From NCBI GenBank assembly GCA_900541495.1, contig UQKC01000007.1:1-61372 (forward strand): a stretch of 61,372 bases of DNA, written 5' to 3'. The notes under the pieces are model-generated. The model was given only the letters and a program-made list of their open reading frames with translations. It made no database searches and was not told where the DNA came from. Shown here in pieces: positions 35,048 to 43,311 of the stretch. A program made the position numbers and the translations under genes. This DNA is from an uncultured Ruminococcus sp. (GTDB taxonomy: Bacteria; Bacillota; Clostridia; Oscillospirales; Ruminococcaceae). Position 1 is the stretch's first letter; every line of letters begins with the position of its first letter.

Positions 35048-37333
35048 TTATATTTTCTCTTCTTCACGAATGATAATAAAAGGATAACCATTACCTTTTA
35101 TCTTGTATCTTTCTTTATATTCCTTATTAACCCGTATTCGACATAAAGAATATGAATTTAAGATTTCCTGCAAACTTTTCTTTATTTGTATCTCTGTAGT
35201 TATGTAATTATATTTTTCTCCGAGAATAGAAACAACATCACGTTCTGTTGCATATCCCTTTTTTTCAATACAATACATTATACATTCTACAATCTCAATG
35301 GTGTGTTTATCTGACCTCTCAGATGTACCTTTGCTGTTTTCATACTTATATTGAGGATAAACCCTATTAGCTTCATCTTCTCCAAAAGTACGATATACCC
35401 ATTCTCGGCTTAATCCTTTAAGAGAAATATTATTATCTTTCAGCATTATTGCTTTTTCTTCGCTGTCATTGAATGTATTAAGTCCATATTCCTCAAAAGC
35501 ATAAAACCCCGTAATCTTTTTCAAATTATATTTTGCAGCAATCGCTTTAGCTTTGCGATAATCATCTTTTGGTATCTTATCTTCAGGAAGCTTTTCAATC
35601 ATGTGCAATAATGCAAAAAGCGTGAGTGACTGTGCTAATTTATCACTTTTCTTTATATTACACGCTTCCATAAGTTTGGGATAACTTGAAAAGAAAAAAG
35701 GCTTTCCATTGATCTGCATATTTTCATTAACCATATTAGAAAAATGTAATAGCATTAACTTGATATGAGATTTTCGAGTGCGTATCAGTTTATATAGATC
35801 TGGAAACTCATCTCTGAATTCATCAGTATCAAGATAGTTTGCATAATCAAGCATAAGCTGTTTTTGCTGTTGTGTCCATTCAGATTCAACAAGTTCCAAA
35901 TTGTAAACTGATTTAATGAACTCTATTGCTTCACTTCTTTTGCAACCCGATAAATGTTCTGTAATACCAATTATATTTCTTGATTTGCCACACCCAAAAC
36001 ACTTATAGAACTGCATACCGTTTTCGTTTGTATAAATATGAGCAGAAGGAGTATTATCTTCATGTTCTGGAAGAATACAGCATACCTTTCTATCATCAAT
36101 ACCTAAATATTCAGTTAAATCTATTTCATGGGTGATATATTCATATAGATCATTCCTGCATTTGAATATTTGTTTTGGTGGTAACTCTTTATTCGCATTA
36201 TCATCATCGACTTTAATATCAGGTTTTATCACATGGGGGTTTTTGTAGGGGGTGATAGAATAAGACTCTTTATTATCACCCCCACCTAAAACCTCCTTAC
36301 TGTTTTTGAGCTTGTGTTTTACTGCTGTAATAATTGCTGATATTAAAAGAATTATTATAATCATATCAAAAGCAGATAATTCTTTATTTTCTTCATCGAC
36401 CTCATCTTCTGATTCAATATCATTGCAATCCTCGCAATCATCATCAAACTCATTATTATTATCAGCACTATCTTGATTTATTAGATAACCATTAAAATTT
36501 GAAATAAAAGGCTTTACTTCAATTCGTCTTTTAATATTATCTTGTGTTACATTTAAATCAAGATCAATTCTGACAGATTTTTTGATCTCATTGAAATTAA
36601 TGGGCTTGATTATTATATTTGAGTTCTTTTTCTGAATTGGTTCATCAGCTTTGTTATCGTCACACAAACCAAGAAGTGCTTTCATTGCTTTAACATCTAA
36701 TCTTGAAATTGCATCAACTTTTTCTTGATATGATGTACTACTATTCTTTATGAGTTTTTCTTTGGAAGATGTGTTCAATGCCTTTTTAGAAGTGCTTGTT
36801 TTCATTTCTGAATGTCTGTAATACTTTTCAATTAGCACATCAGGGTCAAAAACTGCATTTTCATCAATACATATCAAACCTTTTCCTCCAAAGAACAATC
36901 TTGTCGGGTCTTTGCATACATTATCACATTCAGGGAAAATGCTCATTAATGCTATTTGGATTTGGTCACGCTTTTGTCGATCAGTTATTACTTCGCTACT
37001 GTGAAATATCAATCTGAATTTTTGATGATCTGGCTTGTGACTAAAAGTAGTATATCCGAATGCAGGTTTAAGATTTTTTTGTCTGCATCTGCTTAATGCT
37101 TCATCAATAGTGAAACCATCGTCAAAATCTAATGCAAAAATCTCTTGTGATATAAAGTCATTGCTTGTCGTTCCATTCAAATAAGCTGGTTTAAATGTAC
37201 AGCCGTTTGACATTCCTTCAGCAAGCGTTTTAATATCTATAGCAGTTGCTTTTAAAGCTTTTTGTACACATCCGATCTCATATCCTTTTGGTTTTTGACT
37301 ATATCTCTTGTCATAAAACATACACTTGATCAT
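35048..37333 (-). CDS. Primase-like replication protein with CHC2-type zinc finger
   Basis: 761 aa. The N-terminal region has an AEP-like acidic pair, FALDFDDGF (Asp69 and Asp71), with YTTFSHKPDHQKFRLIF as the conserved His and Arg strand and KDPTRLFFGG after it. An acidic linker (about 290-318) leads to a strongly hydrophobic stretch, FDMIIIILLISAIITAV (about 322-338). Then comes a CHC2-like zinc finger (VCCILPEHEDNTPSAHIY ... YKCFGCGKSRNIIGI, about 415-455). The C-terminal ~150 residues contain a winged-helix-like segment. It probably primes replication of the excised element. The embedded hydrophobic helix is unusual for a primase. Confidence 0.75.
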   Translation of the reverse strand: MIKCMFYDKRYSQKPKGYEIGCVQKALKATAIDIKTLAEGMSNGCTFKPAYLNGTTSNDFISQEIFALDFDDGFTIDEALSRCRQKNLKPAFGYTTFSHKPDHQKFRLIFHSSEVITDRQKRDQIQIALMSIFPECDNVCKDPTRLFFGGKGLICIDENAVFDPDVLIEKYYRHSEMKTSTSKKALNTSSKEKLIKNSSTSYQEKVDAISRLDVKAMKALLGLCDDNKADEPIQKKNSNIIIKPINFNEIKKSVRIDLDLNVTQDNIKRRIEVKPFISNFNGYLINQDSADNNNEFDDDCEDCNDIESEDEVDEENKELSAFDMIIIILLISAIITAVKHKLKNSKEVLGGGDNKESYSITPYKNPHVIKPDIKVDDDNANKELPPKQIFKCRNDLYEYITHEIDLTEYLGIDDRKVCCILPEHEDNTPSAHIYTNENGMQFYKCFGCGKSRNIIGITEHLSGCKRSEAIEFIKSVYNLELVESEWTQQQKQLMLDYANYLDTDEFRDEFPDLYKLIRTRKSHIKLMLLHFSNMVNENMQINGKPFFFSSYPKLMEACNIKKSDKLAQSLTLFALLHMIEKLPEDKIPKDDYRKAKAIAAKYNLKKITGFYAFEEYGLNTFNDSEEKAIMLKDNNISLKGLSREWVYRTFGEDEANRVYPQYKYENSKGTSERSDKHTIEIVECIMYCIEKKGYATERDVVSILGEKYNYITTEIQIKKSLQEILNSYSLCRIRVNKEYKERYKIKGNGYPFIIIREEEKI

Positions 37334-37424
37334 AAAGTTGCATTTATCAATCCTTTCTATTTTTTGATTTATTATACCTTTATTTTTTATGGACTATCTC
37401 TGATCCCCACCATAAATCACCGCC

Positions 37425-38114
37425 TTATTCATAAAAATCTGTATCAATGGGAATAACCTCAAAATCAACAGCTTCCCCTAATCCACAGCTTATTATGCTT
37501 GAAAGAAGTTCTGACATTTGATGCCTTGCATTATCTCTGTCTGACAGCTCGAAAAATATATCCGTGATTTCATTGTCAGGTTTTTTCATATATTCCGTTA
37601 CAGCGCAAGTAATAGGGGTATGCTCGTTACGATCCGTATGTTTACGCTTGCCTTTATAATCAGAATAATTTATGCAGACCAAATCAGAAAATTTTGTGTA
37701 ACCATCGGTTATATCCTTTTCCATTTTATCAATAACTTTTTGAGAACAACCGCAGAAATTAAACAAATCTTTGTATTCTGCTCCGTGTTCCTGCCATTCA
37801 TCAAGCGAATCAATAAGTATATTTCCGATCATACCCATAAGTTCTTTGGACAAATTTTTCTTTTCTTCCAGCATTTCAAGCTGTTTTTGTATCGGTGCAA
37901 TAGTCACGCCCTGCTTAATAACTCGTTTATTCATACGCCTAAGTCTGTTATGCTCATCTATGCTTTGGCAATAAACCTCTGCTGCTTTTTGTGCCATAAG
38001 ACGGGAAATAGCAAGACTATTTTTGATATAGTTGTTGTGTGAAATGCTCTCTTCATAGTAATTGATAAGATTCTGCATCAAGAGCCTGTTTAGATTTTTG
38101 AGCGTTATGTTCAT
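37425..38114 (-). CDS. Hypothetical protein, tandem paralogue 1
   Basis: 229 aa, soluble and helical. It aligns with the next gene upstream (38207-38914) over most of its length, sharing QGVTIAPIQK/QGVKITTLDK, SLDEWQ, an NFCGCS block, and PITCAVTEYM/PITHAVKEYF. The conserved Cys pair could bind metal. No outside family recognised. RBS AAAGGAGAAG. It is part of the leftward operon before the primase gene. Confidence 0.65.
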   Translation of the reverse strand: MNITLKNLNRLLMQNLINYYEESISHNNYIKNSLAISRLMAQKAAEVYCQSIDEHNRLRRMNKRVIKQGVTIAPIQKQLEMLEEKKNLSKELMGMIGNILIDSLDEWQEHGAEYKDLFNFCGCSQKVIDKMEKDITDGYTKFSDLVCINYSDYKGKRKHTDRNEHTPITCAVTEYMKKPDNEITDIFFELSDRDNARHQMSELLSSIISCGLGEAVDFEVIPIDTDFYE

Positions 38115-38206
38115 TTTTATCTTCTCCTTTGCATTATATATAGTATATTCAAATTATTTTAGTCTATAAAAGTATCAAAAAGAGTGCAATCATTTACTCC
38201 AATACC

Positions 38207-38914
38207 TTAATAGATAATTGAACCATCTGAATCCATATAAAATGTGTCCCCATACTCATCTGTATGTTCTGTCAAAATGCAATCATTGAACTCAGGAAAC
38301 ATTTCAAGCAGCTTATCACGGACTTTTAACTTTGTTTCTCTGTTTTTGCAGGCATTTTGCAATTCTTCAAGAAAATATTCCTTAACAGCGTGTGTAATGG
38401 GTGCATATTTTGTTATATCCACAAAGTCACCCTTGTTTTTATCATCGGGACAATGTATGCAGATCAGCTTTGAAAACTCTGTTGTTCCCTCATCAATATC
38501 ATTTTTCATTTCTGATATAGTCTTTTCAGAACAACAGCAGAAATTGTATAAGTCATTGTATGTTGCACCAGAGTTTTGCCAGCCGTCTAAACTGGTACAA
38601 AGTAATCTTCCAAGTAAGGCAAGAACACTTTTTACAAACTTGCATCTCGTATTCAAAAGTTCTGTCGTTTTGTCAAGAGTTGTGATTTTTACGCCCTGAT
38701 GATCGAAACGCTCTCTCATACGTCTTGACTTGTTATACTCAAAATCTGCCTCGTTATATTCTTCAATGGTGTATTGTGCAATCAACCTTGTAAGAACGGC
38801 ACATTTTCTGAAATATGCTTTCTTGGATATTTTTGATATTTTTCCGCTATTCAGCTCTGACAAATACTTTTCATTTGCATATATACTATATTTATTAAGC
38901 TGTTCCAAATTCAT
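38207..38914 (-). CDS. Hypothetical protein, tandem paralogue 2
   Basis: 235 aa, paralogous to 37425-38114. Shared blocks include SLDGWQNSGATYNDLYNFC, CSEKTISEMKNDIDEG, FSKLICIH and YAPITHAVKEY. Divergence is large outside these blocks, so the duplication is old. The C-terminus is acidic and differs. RBS is weak (GCGTGATAAT). Confidence 0.65.
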   Translation of the reverse strand: MNLEQLNKYSIYANEKYLSELNSGKISKISKKAYFRKCAVLTRLIAQYTIEEYNEADFEYNKSRRMRERFDHQGVKITTLDKTTELLNTRCKFVKSVLALLGRLLCTSLDGWQNSGATYNDLYNFCCCSEKTISEMKNDIDEGTTEFSKLICIHCPDDKNKGDFVDITKYAPITHAVKEYFLEELQNACKNRETKLKVRDKLLEMFPEFNDCILTEHTDEYGDTFYMDSDGSIIY

Positions 38915-38929
38915 ATTATCACGCTTTCT

Positions 38930-39586
38930 TTACACGACCTCAAGCTCATATTCTCCGTCAGCAGTATATATCGTTTTTCTTGTGATAAGACAAACACCCA
39001 TTGCACAGGCAAATACATCTTTATTGCTGTTGCTGTGCATACGAACACAAGGAATGTTCGGGGCAGTTCCATCATAGTAAACAGAATAATCAAAATCGGG
39101 AATGATAAAATTATCCGTCACGGGATAAGCATTTCCGTCCTCTTCTTCGCTGAATACACGATACATAGCTGTATCAGAACGATGCTTTATAAGTACAGTT
39201 TTCCCCTTGTATTCTACCAGATGCTTTGGGATCGAATTTGATACATCTTTATAATTTCTTATCACATCATCGGTATAAGCATAGGGTGAATAACCATCTT
39301 CCATACTGAAATGCAGCTTTAAGCACTCATCTGTATTTACAGAAATGATAAAACTCCATTGATACCCTTCACGAATCGTAGCAAGTGTTTCCAACTGCGT
39401 GAACTGATTTCTGTAATAGCAGCAGGTGTCCTTTTCATCTACTGCAATGAAATGAATTTTCTTGCTGTCCTTTGAAATAGTGATTTTTCTTAATGGTATA
39501 AGCTTTCCGTCCTTTTCAAGTGCCATATTTCCAATATGACTTCTGTCACAACGCTGAATCAAACGTGCAAATGTGTTCTTGTTCAT
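38930..39586 (-). CDS. Hypothetical protein
   Basis: 218 aa, probably beta-rich with many aromatic residues. Contains HFIAVDEKDTCCYYRNQF and KHLVEYKGKTVLIKHRSD. It starts after GAGAGGAGAAAATA and its stop lies 15 nt before the next gene. No recognised domain. Part of the leftward operon. Confidence 0.6.
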   Translation of the reverse strand: MNKNTFARLIQRCDRSHIGNMALEKDGKLIPLRKITISKDSKKIHFIAVDEKDTCCYYRNQFTQLETLATIREGYQWSFIISVNTDECLKLHFSMEDGYSPYAYTDDVIRNYKDVSNSIPKHLVEYKGKTVLIKHRSDTAMYRVFSEEEDGNAYPVTDNFIIPDFDYSVYYDGTAPNIPCVRMHSNSNKDVFACAMGVCLITRKTIYTADGEYELEVV

Positions 39587-39598
39587 TATTTTCTCCTC

Positions 39599-39817
39599 TC
39601 AATTTCTTGCAATAAATACAGTTCCTTCACCATTTACTACATCTTCAAATTTAACTTTGCCGTTGGCAAGCTTGTCCCACCAGCGATAAATAATATAGTA
39701 AATGTTCGTTCCGTCCAGATCTCTTATTTGAAAGTAGGTGTCTTTCATAAAACTGTCTTTTACAAATTCACCTTTAACATCTTTCATAATTGCCCGTATC
39801 TGTTCTTTGATACTCAT
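39599..39817 (-). CDS. Small hypothetical protein, first gene of the leftward operon
   Basis: 72 aa, mixed alpha/beta. Contains IRDLDGTNIYYIIYRWWDKL. RBS AAAGGATTGACACAAA. It is the most upstream gene of the run that continues to the primase gene, and its promoter must lie in the 39818-39980 region. Confidence 0.6.
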   Translation of the reverse strand: MSIKEQIRAIMKDVKGEFVKDSFMKDTYFQIRDLDGTNIYYIIYRWWDKLANGKVKFEDVVNGEGTVFIARN

Positions 39818-39913
39818 TTTGTGTCAATCCTTTCTTTTTGATATTTTTTTCATTTGATACTATTACATTGGTTTCAGCTCCTATCATTCACTTTAGCTGG
39901 ATAAAGTTGAATA

Positions 39914-39996
39914 GATGCAAAAAAGGTGTCAACAAGTAAGCCATATCCATAAAAATGGTATAGCTTTCCTGTCAACACCTTGACATTTCTGCATCT
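39914..39996. repeat. Nested inverted repeat next to the ncRNA promoter
   Basis: GATGCA and TGCATC enclose AAGGTGT/ACACCTT, which in turn enclose an imperfect AAGC-ATA-CCAT / ATGG-TAT-GCTT stem. TGTCAACA also occurs twice as a direct repeat. The right arm overlaps the -35 box of the ncRNA promoter, so this may be an operator controlling both divergent transcripts. Confidence 0.55.
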
Positions 39997-40008
39997 TTAT
40001 GTTAAAAT
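39980..40008 (+). promoter_or_regulatory. Promoter of the predicted ncRNA
   Basis: TTGACA (39980-39985), 17-nt spacer, TAAAAT (40003-40008). No ORF follows; the transcript would start near 40015. Confidence 0.8.
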
Positions 40009-40014
40009 AACCTT

Positions 40015-40178
40015 ATGCTACGAGGTTGTTTTACATCGTCAATGATGTTGACAATCTTAATACATATTTTTCGGTCGTATCAGTTGGCGCTGATACAGAC
40101 CACTCAATAGACATTGGCGTGTCCGTTGAGATTACATATGAAAGGGCTTCACTTTTGGCGAGTGAGGCTCTTTTTTTA
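40015..40178 (+). ncRNA. Predicted ~165-nt RNA with three UUGGCG-loop hairpins
   Basis: Between the promoter at 39980 and a T-tract at 40171 the sequence folds into four consecutive hairpins. P1: AGGTTGT/ACAATCT with inner ACATC/GATGT. P2: GGTC-GTATCAG/CTGATAC-a-GACC, loop TTGGCG (40084-40089). P3: CTCAA-GACA/TGTC-TTGAG, loop TTGGCG (40114-40119). P4: AGGGCTTCACT/AGTGAGGCTCT, loop T-TTGGCG (40055-offset: 40155-40160), followed by seven T, so P4 is also the terminator. No start codon with RBS or ORF lies inside. The repeated loop suggests a shared binding target. Not a family I recognise. Confidence 0.75.
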
Positions 40179-40341
40179 TTAAGATGACTCTATTATATAT
40201 TGTTTTAAAAATCTTTTCAAGCGAAATTTTAAGCATTTTTTGATTATTGCTTATTATTGAGTGGATTTGCGTAAATTTGGTGATTTTCTATGCTTTGCAC
40301 AAAATAGCGTCTTTTTATTTGTTATAATTACATAATATAAA

Positions 40342-40995
40342 TCATTCGCCATTATAATCGTATTTAGCGACAAAGTCTGTGACTTCCGATATATCAAACA
40401 CTTTATGAGGAAATGCGATTATCTCATCTTCTTGTCTGCTGTGATTAATGCTCAGAATATCTTTTAAGTAAATTTTTCCTTGAATAACTCGACAGCACCT
40501 ATCACCTCTATGCAAACAAGCAAATCTATTTGCAAACCACTTTGCAATATCAATATTGTATGTCCACGATATAGCAATATCTGAAGGAGTGCTTTTATGA
40601 TTTACTCCTCTGTAAATAACAATATATTCTTTTCCATTATCATCACAAGAAATAAGATTATCTGCTTTGAGTTTATCTCTTATTAATTCTGTTCGTGCTT
40701 TTTTAAATTCTTCGGTTTCTGATTGACATATGGCTTTTATTGTATTATTAACTATCGTTCTATCTTCTGGAAAAGTTATGTTTAAACGTACCCAAATCCC
40801 CAACAATAGTTTCATTCGATATGTTTCAGGGTACATATAGTAATTGGCTGAAAACCAAAGTAATGTTTCTGATAAATTTGAATAATTATAACAATCCTCA
40901 AATAAATCATTATAACATTCCTCAAAAGTCATATCTGGGATTTCTACATTAAACTTTTTTAGTTTCTGCATCCATAATTCTTCTACTCCGTCCAT
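40342..40995 (-). CDS. ADP-ribosyltransferase-fold protein, toxin candidate
   Basis: 217 aa. The C-terminal half carries an R-S-E-type ART signature: IVIYRGVN (Arg), AISWTYNIDIAKWFANR (S-x-T then the NAD-binding helix) and SRQEDEIIAF (ExE). The N-terminal half is helical and may recognise the target. It starts at an ATG 8 nt after AGGAG, 11 nt downstream of the HTH gene stop, so the two form an operon. An ART preceded by its own HTH gene fits a toxin-antitoxin or defence module. Target unknown. Confidence 0.7.
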   Translation of the reverse strand: MDGVEELWMQKLKKFNVEIPDMTFEECYNDLFEDCYNYSNLSETLLWFSANYYMYPETYRMKLLLGIWVRLNITFPEDRTIVNNTIKAICQSETEEFKKARTELIRDKLKADNLISCDDNGKEYIVIYRGVNHKSTPSDIAISWTYNIDIAKWFANRFACLHRGDRCCRVIQGKIYLKDILSINHSRQEDEIIAFPHKVFDISEVTDFVAKYDYNGE

Positions 40996-41006
40996 TTTCA
41001 ATACTC

Positions 41007-41732
41007 CTAATCTTCATTATCTACACCAAATAATTCTTTGTATTCTTGATATTCGGCTTCCTTACGTTTCTTTTCGGCATCTTTCCATTCTTTAATAACA
41101 GTAGCTATCTTTTTAGTTAGTCCATTTCTGTCAAGATATGGATTTTTACCCCAGTCTTCAGCATCATCTTCAGAAAGTTCAACGGCTCTGAGAATATACG
41201 CTAAAAAAATTGTATCGTTGGTTTTCATAAGTGAAACAAACTTATGGATAAGATTCGCCCTTTTTTCTTTATCATCTGCATAGTCTATTTCGTTATAGTT
41301 CTCACTAAAATCTTGACCTGATTCTTTAATAGTTGATCGTACATATTCAATTACCTTTTCAACCTTAATGTCAGCCTCAATTTCTCTCAAATAAATTCCT
41401 AATCCATCATCACAACAGGGAACATTTGCATATTCAGTTGGTTCTCCATTTTCATCAAACTCTATAGGAACATCCTCCACAATAAATGACGCATCATACT
41501 CTTTTTTTGCTTTAACCCATTGAACCTTTAACTGCTCAAGTGGGGTCAGTTCTCTTGTGAAATATTCTTTTGGAATATTATATAACGAATGTAATTCTTC
41601 AAGCCTCTTTTCAGGGATAGGCTTCTTACCATTTTCCCATTGAGAAATGTTCACATTTGATATCCCCAATTTATTTGCAAGGGTTACTGTAGTATCCTCG
41701 AAGGTTGTTCTGATATATTCCAGTCCCAACAT
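41007..41732 (-). CDS. XRE-family HTH protein paired with the ART gene
   Basis: 241 aa. It has an N-terminal Cro/CI HTH (TVTLANKLGISNVNISQWENG, about 15-35) and a long charged C-terminal region. The promoter at 41789-41816 starts transcription inside a longer reading frame, so the ATG at 41732 is the likely start. A CAATATATATTG palindrome overlaps the -10 box and suggests autoregulation. It lies upstream of the ART gene, so probable antitoxin or regulator. Confidence 0.72.
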   Translation of the reverse strand: MLGLEYIRTTFEDTTVTLANKLGISNVNISQWENGKKPIPEKRLEELHSLYNIPKEYFTRELTPLEQLKVQWVKAKKEYDASFIVEDVPIEFDENGEPTEYANVPCCDDGLGIYLREIEADIKVEKVIEYVRSTIKESGQDFSENYNEIDYADDKEKRANLIHKFVSLMKTNDTIFLAYILRAVELSEDDAEDWGKNPYLDRNGLTKKIATVIKEWKDAEKKRKEAEYQEYKELFGVDNED

Positions 41733-41780
41733 ATTATCATCACGCTCATTAATTAATCTAAATACGGTTAATTTTCTAAC

Positions 41781-41816
41781 CAATATATATTGTATCACAT
41801 TTTTGAAATTTGTCAA
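41781..41816 (-). promoter_or_regulatory. Promoter and operator of the HTH-ART operon
   Basis: On the minus strand TTGACA (41816-41811), 16-nt spacer, TACAAT (41794-41789). The perfect 12-bp palindrome CAATATATATTG at 41781-41792 overlaps the -10 element. Confidence 0.75.
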
Positions 41817-42081
41817 GACCATTTACTAAAAAATTTATAGATTAGTTCTGCTATATAAATAGGATTTAAGCCACTTTAATTTTAATAGTATAATTTCACC
41901 TATAAAAGCATCAAAGTGTCTGTATCGTGTTCAGATTTGAGTATTTCTATATAATATGTCTTTTTATCCAATTTCAAAAGAAGTACGTCTTTGTATTTTA
42001 ACATCATTGTATTTGATAATATAATTTGACCTACTCATACATAGGTTCAAATTTATAGTTATTTTCTTTAAATTTGCACAT

Positions 42082-42433
42082 TCGGAACTTCCGATGAAGT
42101 TCGTCGTCAATTATAACAGTAATTTGCGTGTCCAAAATTCGGACGCACAAACTTTATTCTAACTGTACGTTTTTCGTGCAGTTGTGTGTATGAATTTCGT
42201 CCGCACAAAACGTTATTTAAATAAAATCTAAAATGCTTGCTTCGTCTATTTTATACGAAAGCAACCCGACGAAATTCGTCGCCTTGATATATCAAGTCAT
42301 AAAAGGGTGTCACATTCTGTTACTTGCTTTAATTGTGGGATGTCAGGTGTGTACCCCATCTATAATAGTCATTTTGTACTTAGAAGGACGAATTTCGTTC
42401 TTCTAAATTTTCAATCGTGCGATGAAATTCATC
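42082..42433. repeat. Array of GAYGAA-N-TTCRTC palindromes and other short inverted repeats
   Basis: Within the 820-bp gene-free gap 41823-42649, the 13-bp palindrome GAYGAANTTCRTC occurs at 42093, 42189 (one mismatch), 42268, 42387 (one mismatch) and 42421. Other palindromes sit between them: TCGGAACTTCCGA (42082), TGCGT...ACGCA (42125-42147), AACTGTACG...CGTGCAGTT (42161-42183), TTGCTTCGT...ACGAAAGCAA (42237-42264) and CTTGATATATCAAG (42283-42296). No ORF is convincing here. Could be an operator cluster or an origin. Confidence 0.6.
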
Positions 42434-42649
42434 TGGCGTTATCAAAAAATTTGAAAGAATACATCTTCCACCATTTTACAACACCGTTCAGAGGTGCGTC
42501 CGTTTTTCGGGCAAACCTATATCTGCACCCTATACTATTTACATAGGTACTTAATTTTTTTGTTGTAAACATATCCCCATACCCATAAAAATAGCCGTTA
42601 CTCCATAATAGAGCAACGGCTAAATTTTTTCATTTTTATTTTTCCCTTT

Positions 42650-42940
42650 TTACGATTTGGGTACTAATTTAAGCTCATACCCTAAAGAATCAGCCATACT
42701 GCAAATCATTTTCAAAGATGGATTAACTGATCTGTTTTCAATTCTGGATATAGTCTGTTGTGTTTTATCCAGCTTTTCAGCCAAATCTCCCTGCGATAGT
42801 TCTTTTTGTTTGCGAATAGCTATAAGCTGACCTATCAAAGCATATTCCATCTGACTTGATTCCCAAGCTTCTTTAAAATCGCTGCTTTTATCACATTGTT
42901 CTTTAATAGCAGATTTAACGTTTATTTCTTTGAATGGCAT
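42650..42940 (-). CDS. HigA-type XRE antitoxin-like protein, without an intact toxin
   Basis: 96 aa. The HTH (ELSQGDLAEKLDKTQQTISRIENR) and the trailing MADSLGYELKLVPK match HigA/antitoxins that follow a RelE/HigB toxin. The N-terminal SDFKEAWESSQMEYALIGQL linker is also typical. The start follows AAAGGTCG. Upstream, where the toxin should be, there is only a short start-less frame (42957-43035) ending DCKIVTSRAKELEYELKI, perhaps a toxin remnant. So this is an orphan antitoxin. Confidence 0.75.
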   Translation of the reverse strand: MPFKEINVKSAIKEQCDKSSDFKEAWESSQMEYALIGQLIAIRKQKELSQGDLAEKLDKTQQTISRIENRSVNPSLKMICSMADSLGYELKLVPKS

Positions 42941-43048
42941 AAAAACACGACCTTTCATATAATCTTGATTTTCAATTCATATTCAAGTTCTTTAGCTCTT
43001 GATGTTACTATCTTGCAATCATTCTTTTCTGTTTTATATTATTGTGCA

Positions 43049-43084
43049 AACAAAAACGCCGTCCGAATTTCAGACAGCGTTTAA
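43049..43084 (-). terminator. Terminator of the DUF3990 operon
   Basis: AAACGC-GTC and GAC-GCGTTT arms; on the minus strand followed by TTTTGTTTG. Confidence 0.65.
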
Positions 43085-43098
43085 GTCGATAAGCTTTG

Positions 43099-43311
43099 TT
43101 ATCTTGCCATAATGTCATTCATTATTTCATCAGCTAAATCTTCTACATCATAGTGCATAACAAAATCAGGTGATTTATAAATCATTTTGGCAATATTTGA
43201 GTTCTGTACCATATTATCAGCCATCAAAGAAGATATGTTATATTTTTCTTGAATAGCTTCTGAAATAAATGACAAAAACTCATTTTCAACAGTTATGTTA
43301 GTTTTTAACAT
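43099..43311 (-). CDS. DUF3791-like small protein, probable antitoxin
   Basis: 70 aa, helical. The pattern FLSFISEAIQEKYNISSLMA followed by FVMHYDVEDLADEIMNDI resembles DUF3791. Its ATG overlaps the end of the DUF3990 gene by 7 nt with AGGAGG just upstream, so the pair is translationally coupled. DUF3791/DUF3990 genes are often adjacent in Clostridia. Antitoxin role inferred from size and coupling. Confidence 0.65.
   Translation of the reverse strand: MLKTNITVENEFLSFISEAIQEKYNISSLMADNMVQNSNIAKMIYKSPDFVMHYDVEDLADEIMNDIMAR

Noticed and set aside
39914..39975. Minus-strand TTGACA boxes as a promoter for the leftward operon
   Set aside because: No acceptable -10 hexamer lies 16-18 nt downstream of either box, so only the plus-strand promoter at 39980 was called.
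42957..43035. Start-less frame ending DCKIVTSRAKELEYELKI upstream of the orphan antitoxin
   Set aside because: Could be a relic of a HigB/RelE toxin, but it is too short and has no conserved toxin residue, so it was not annotated as a pseudogene.
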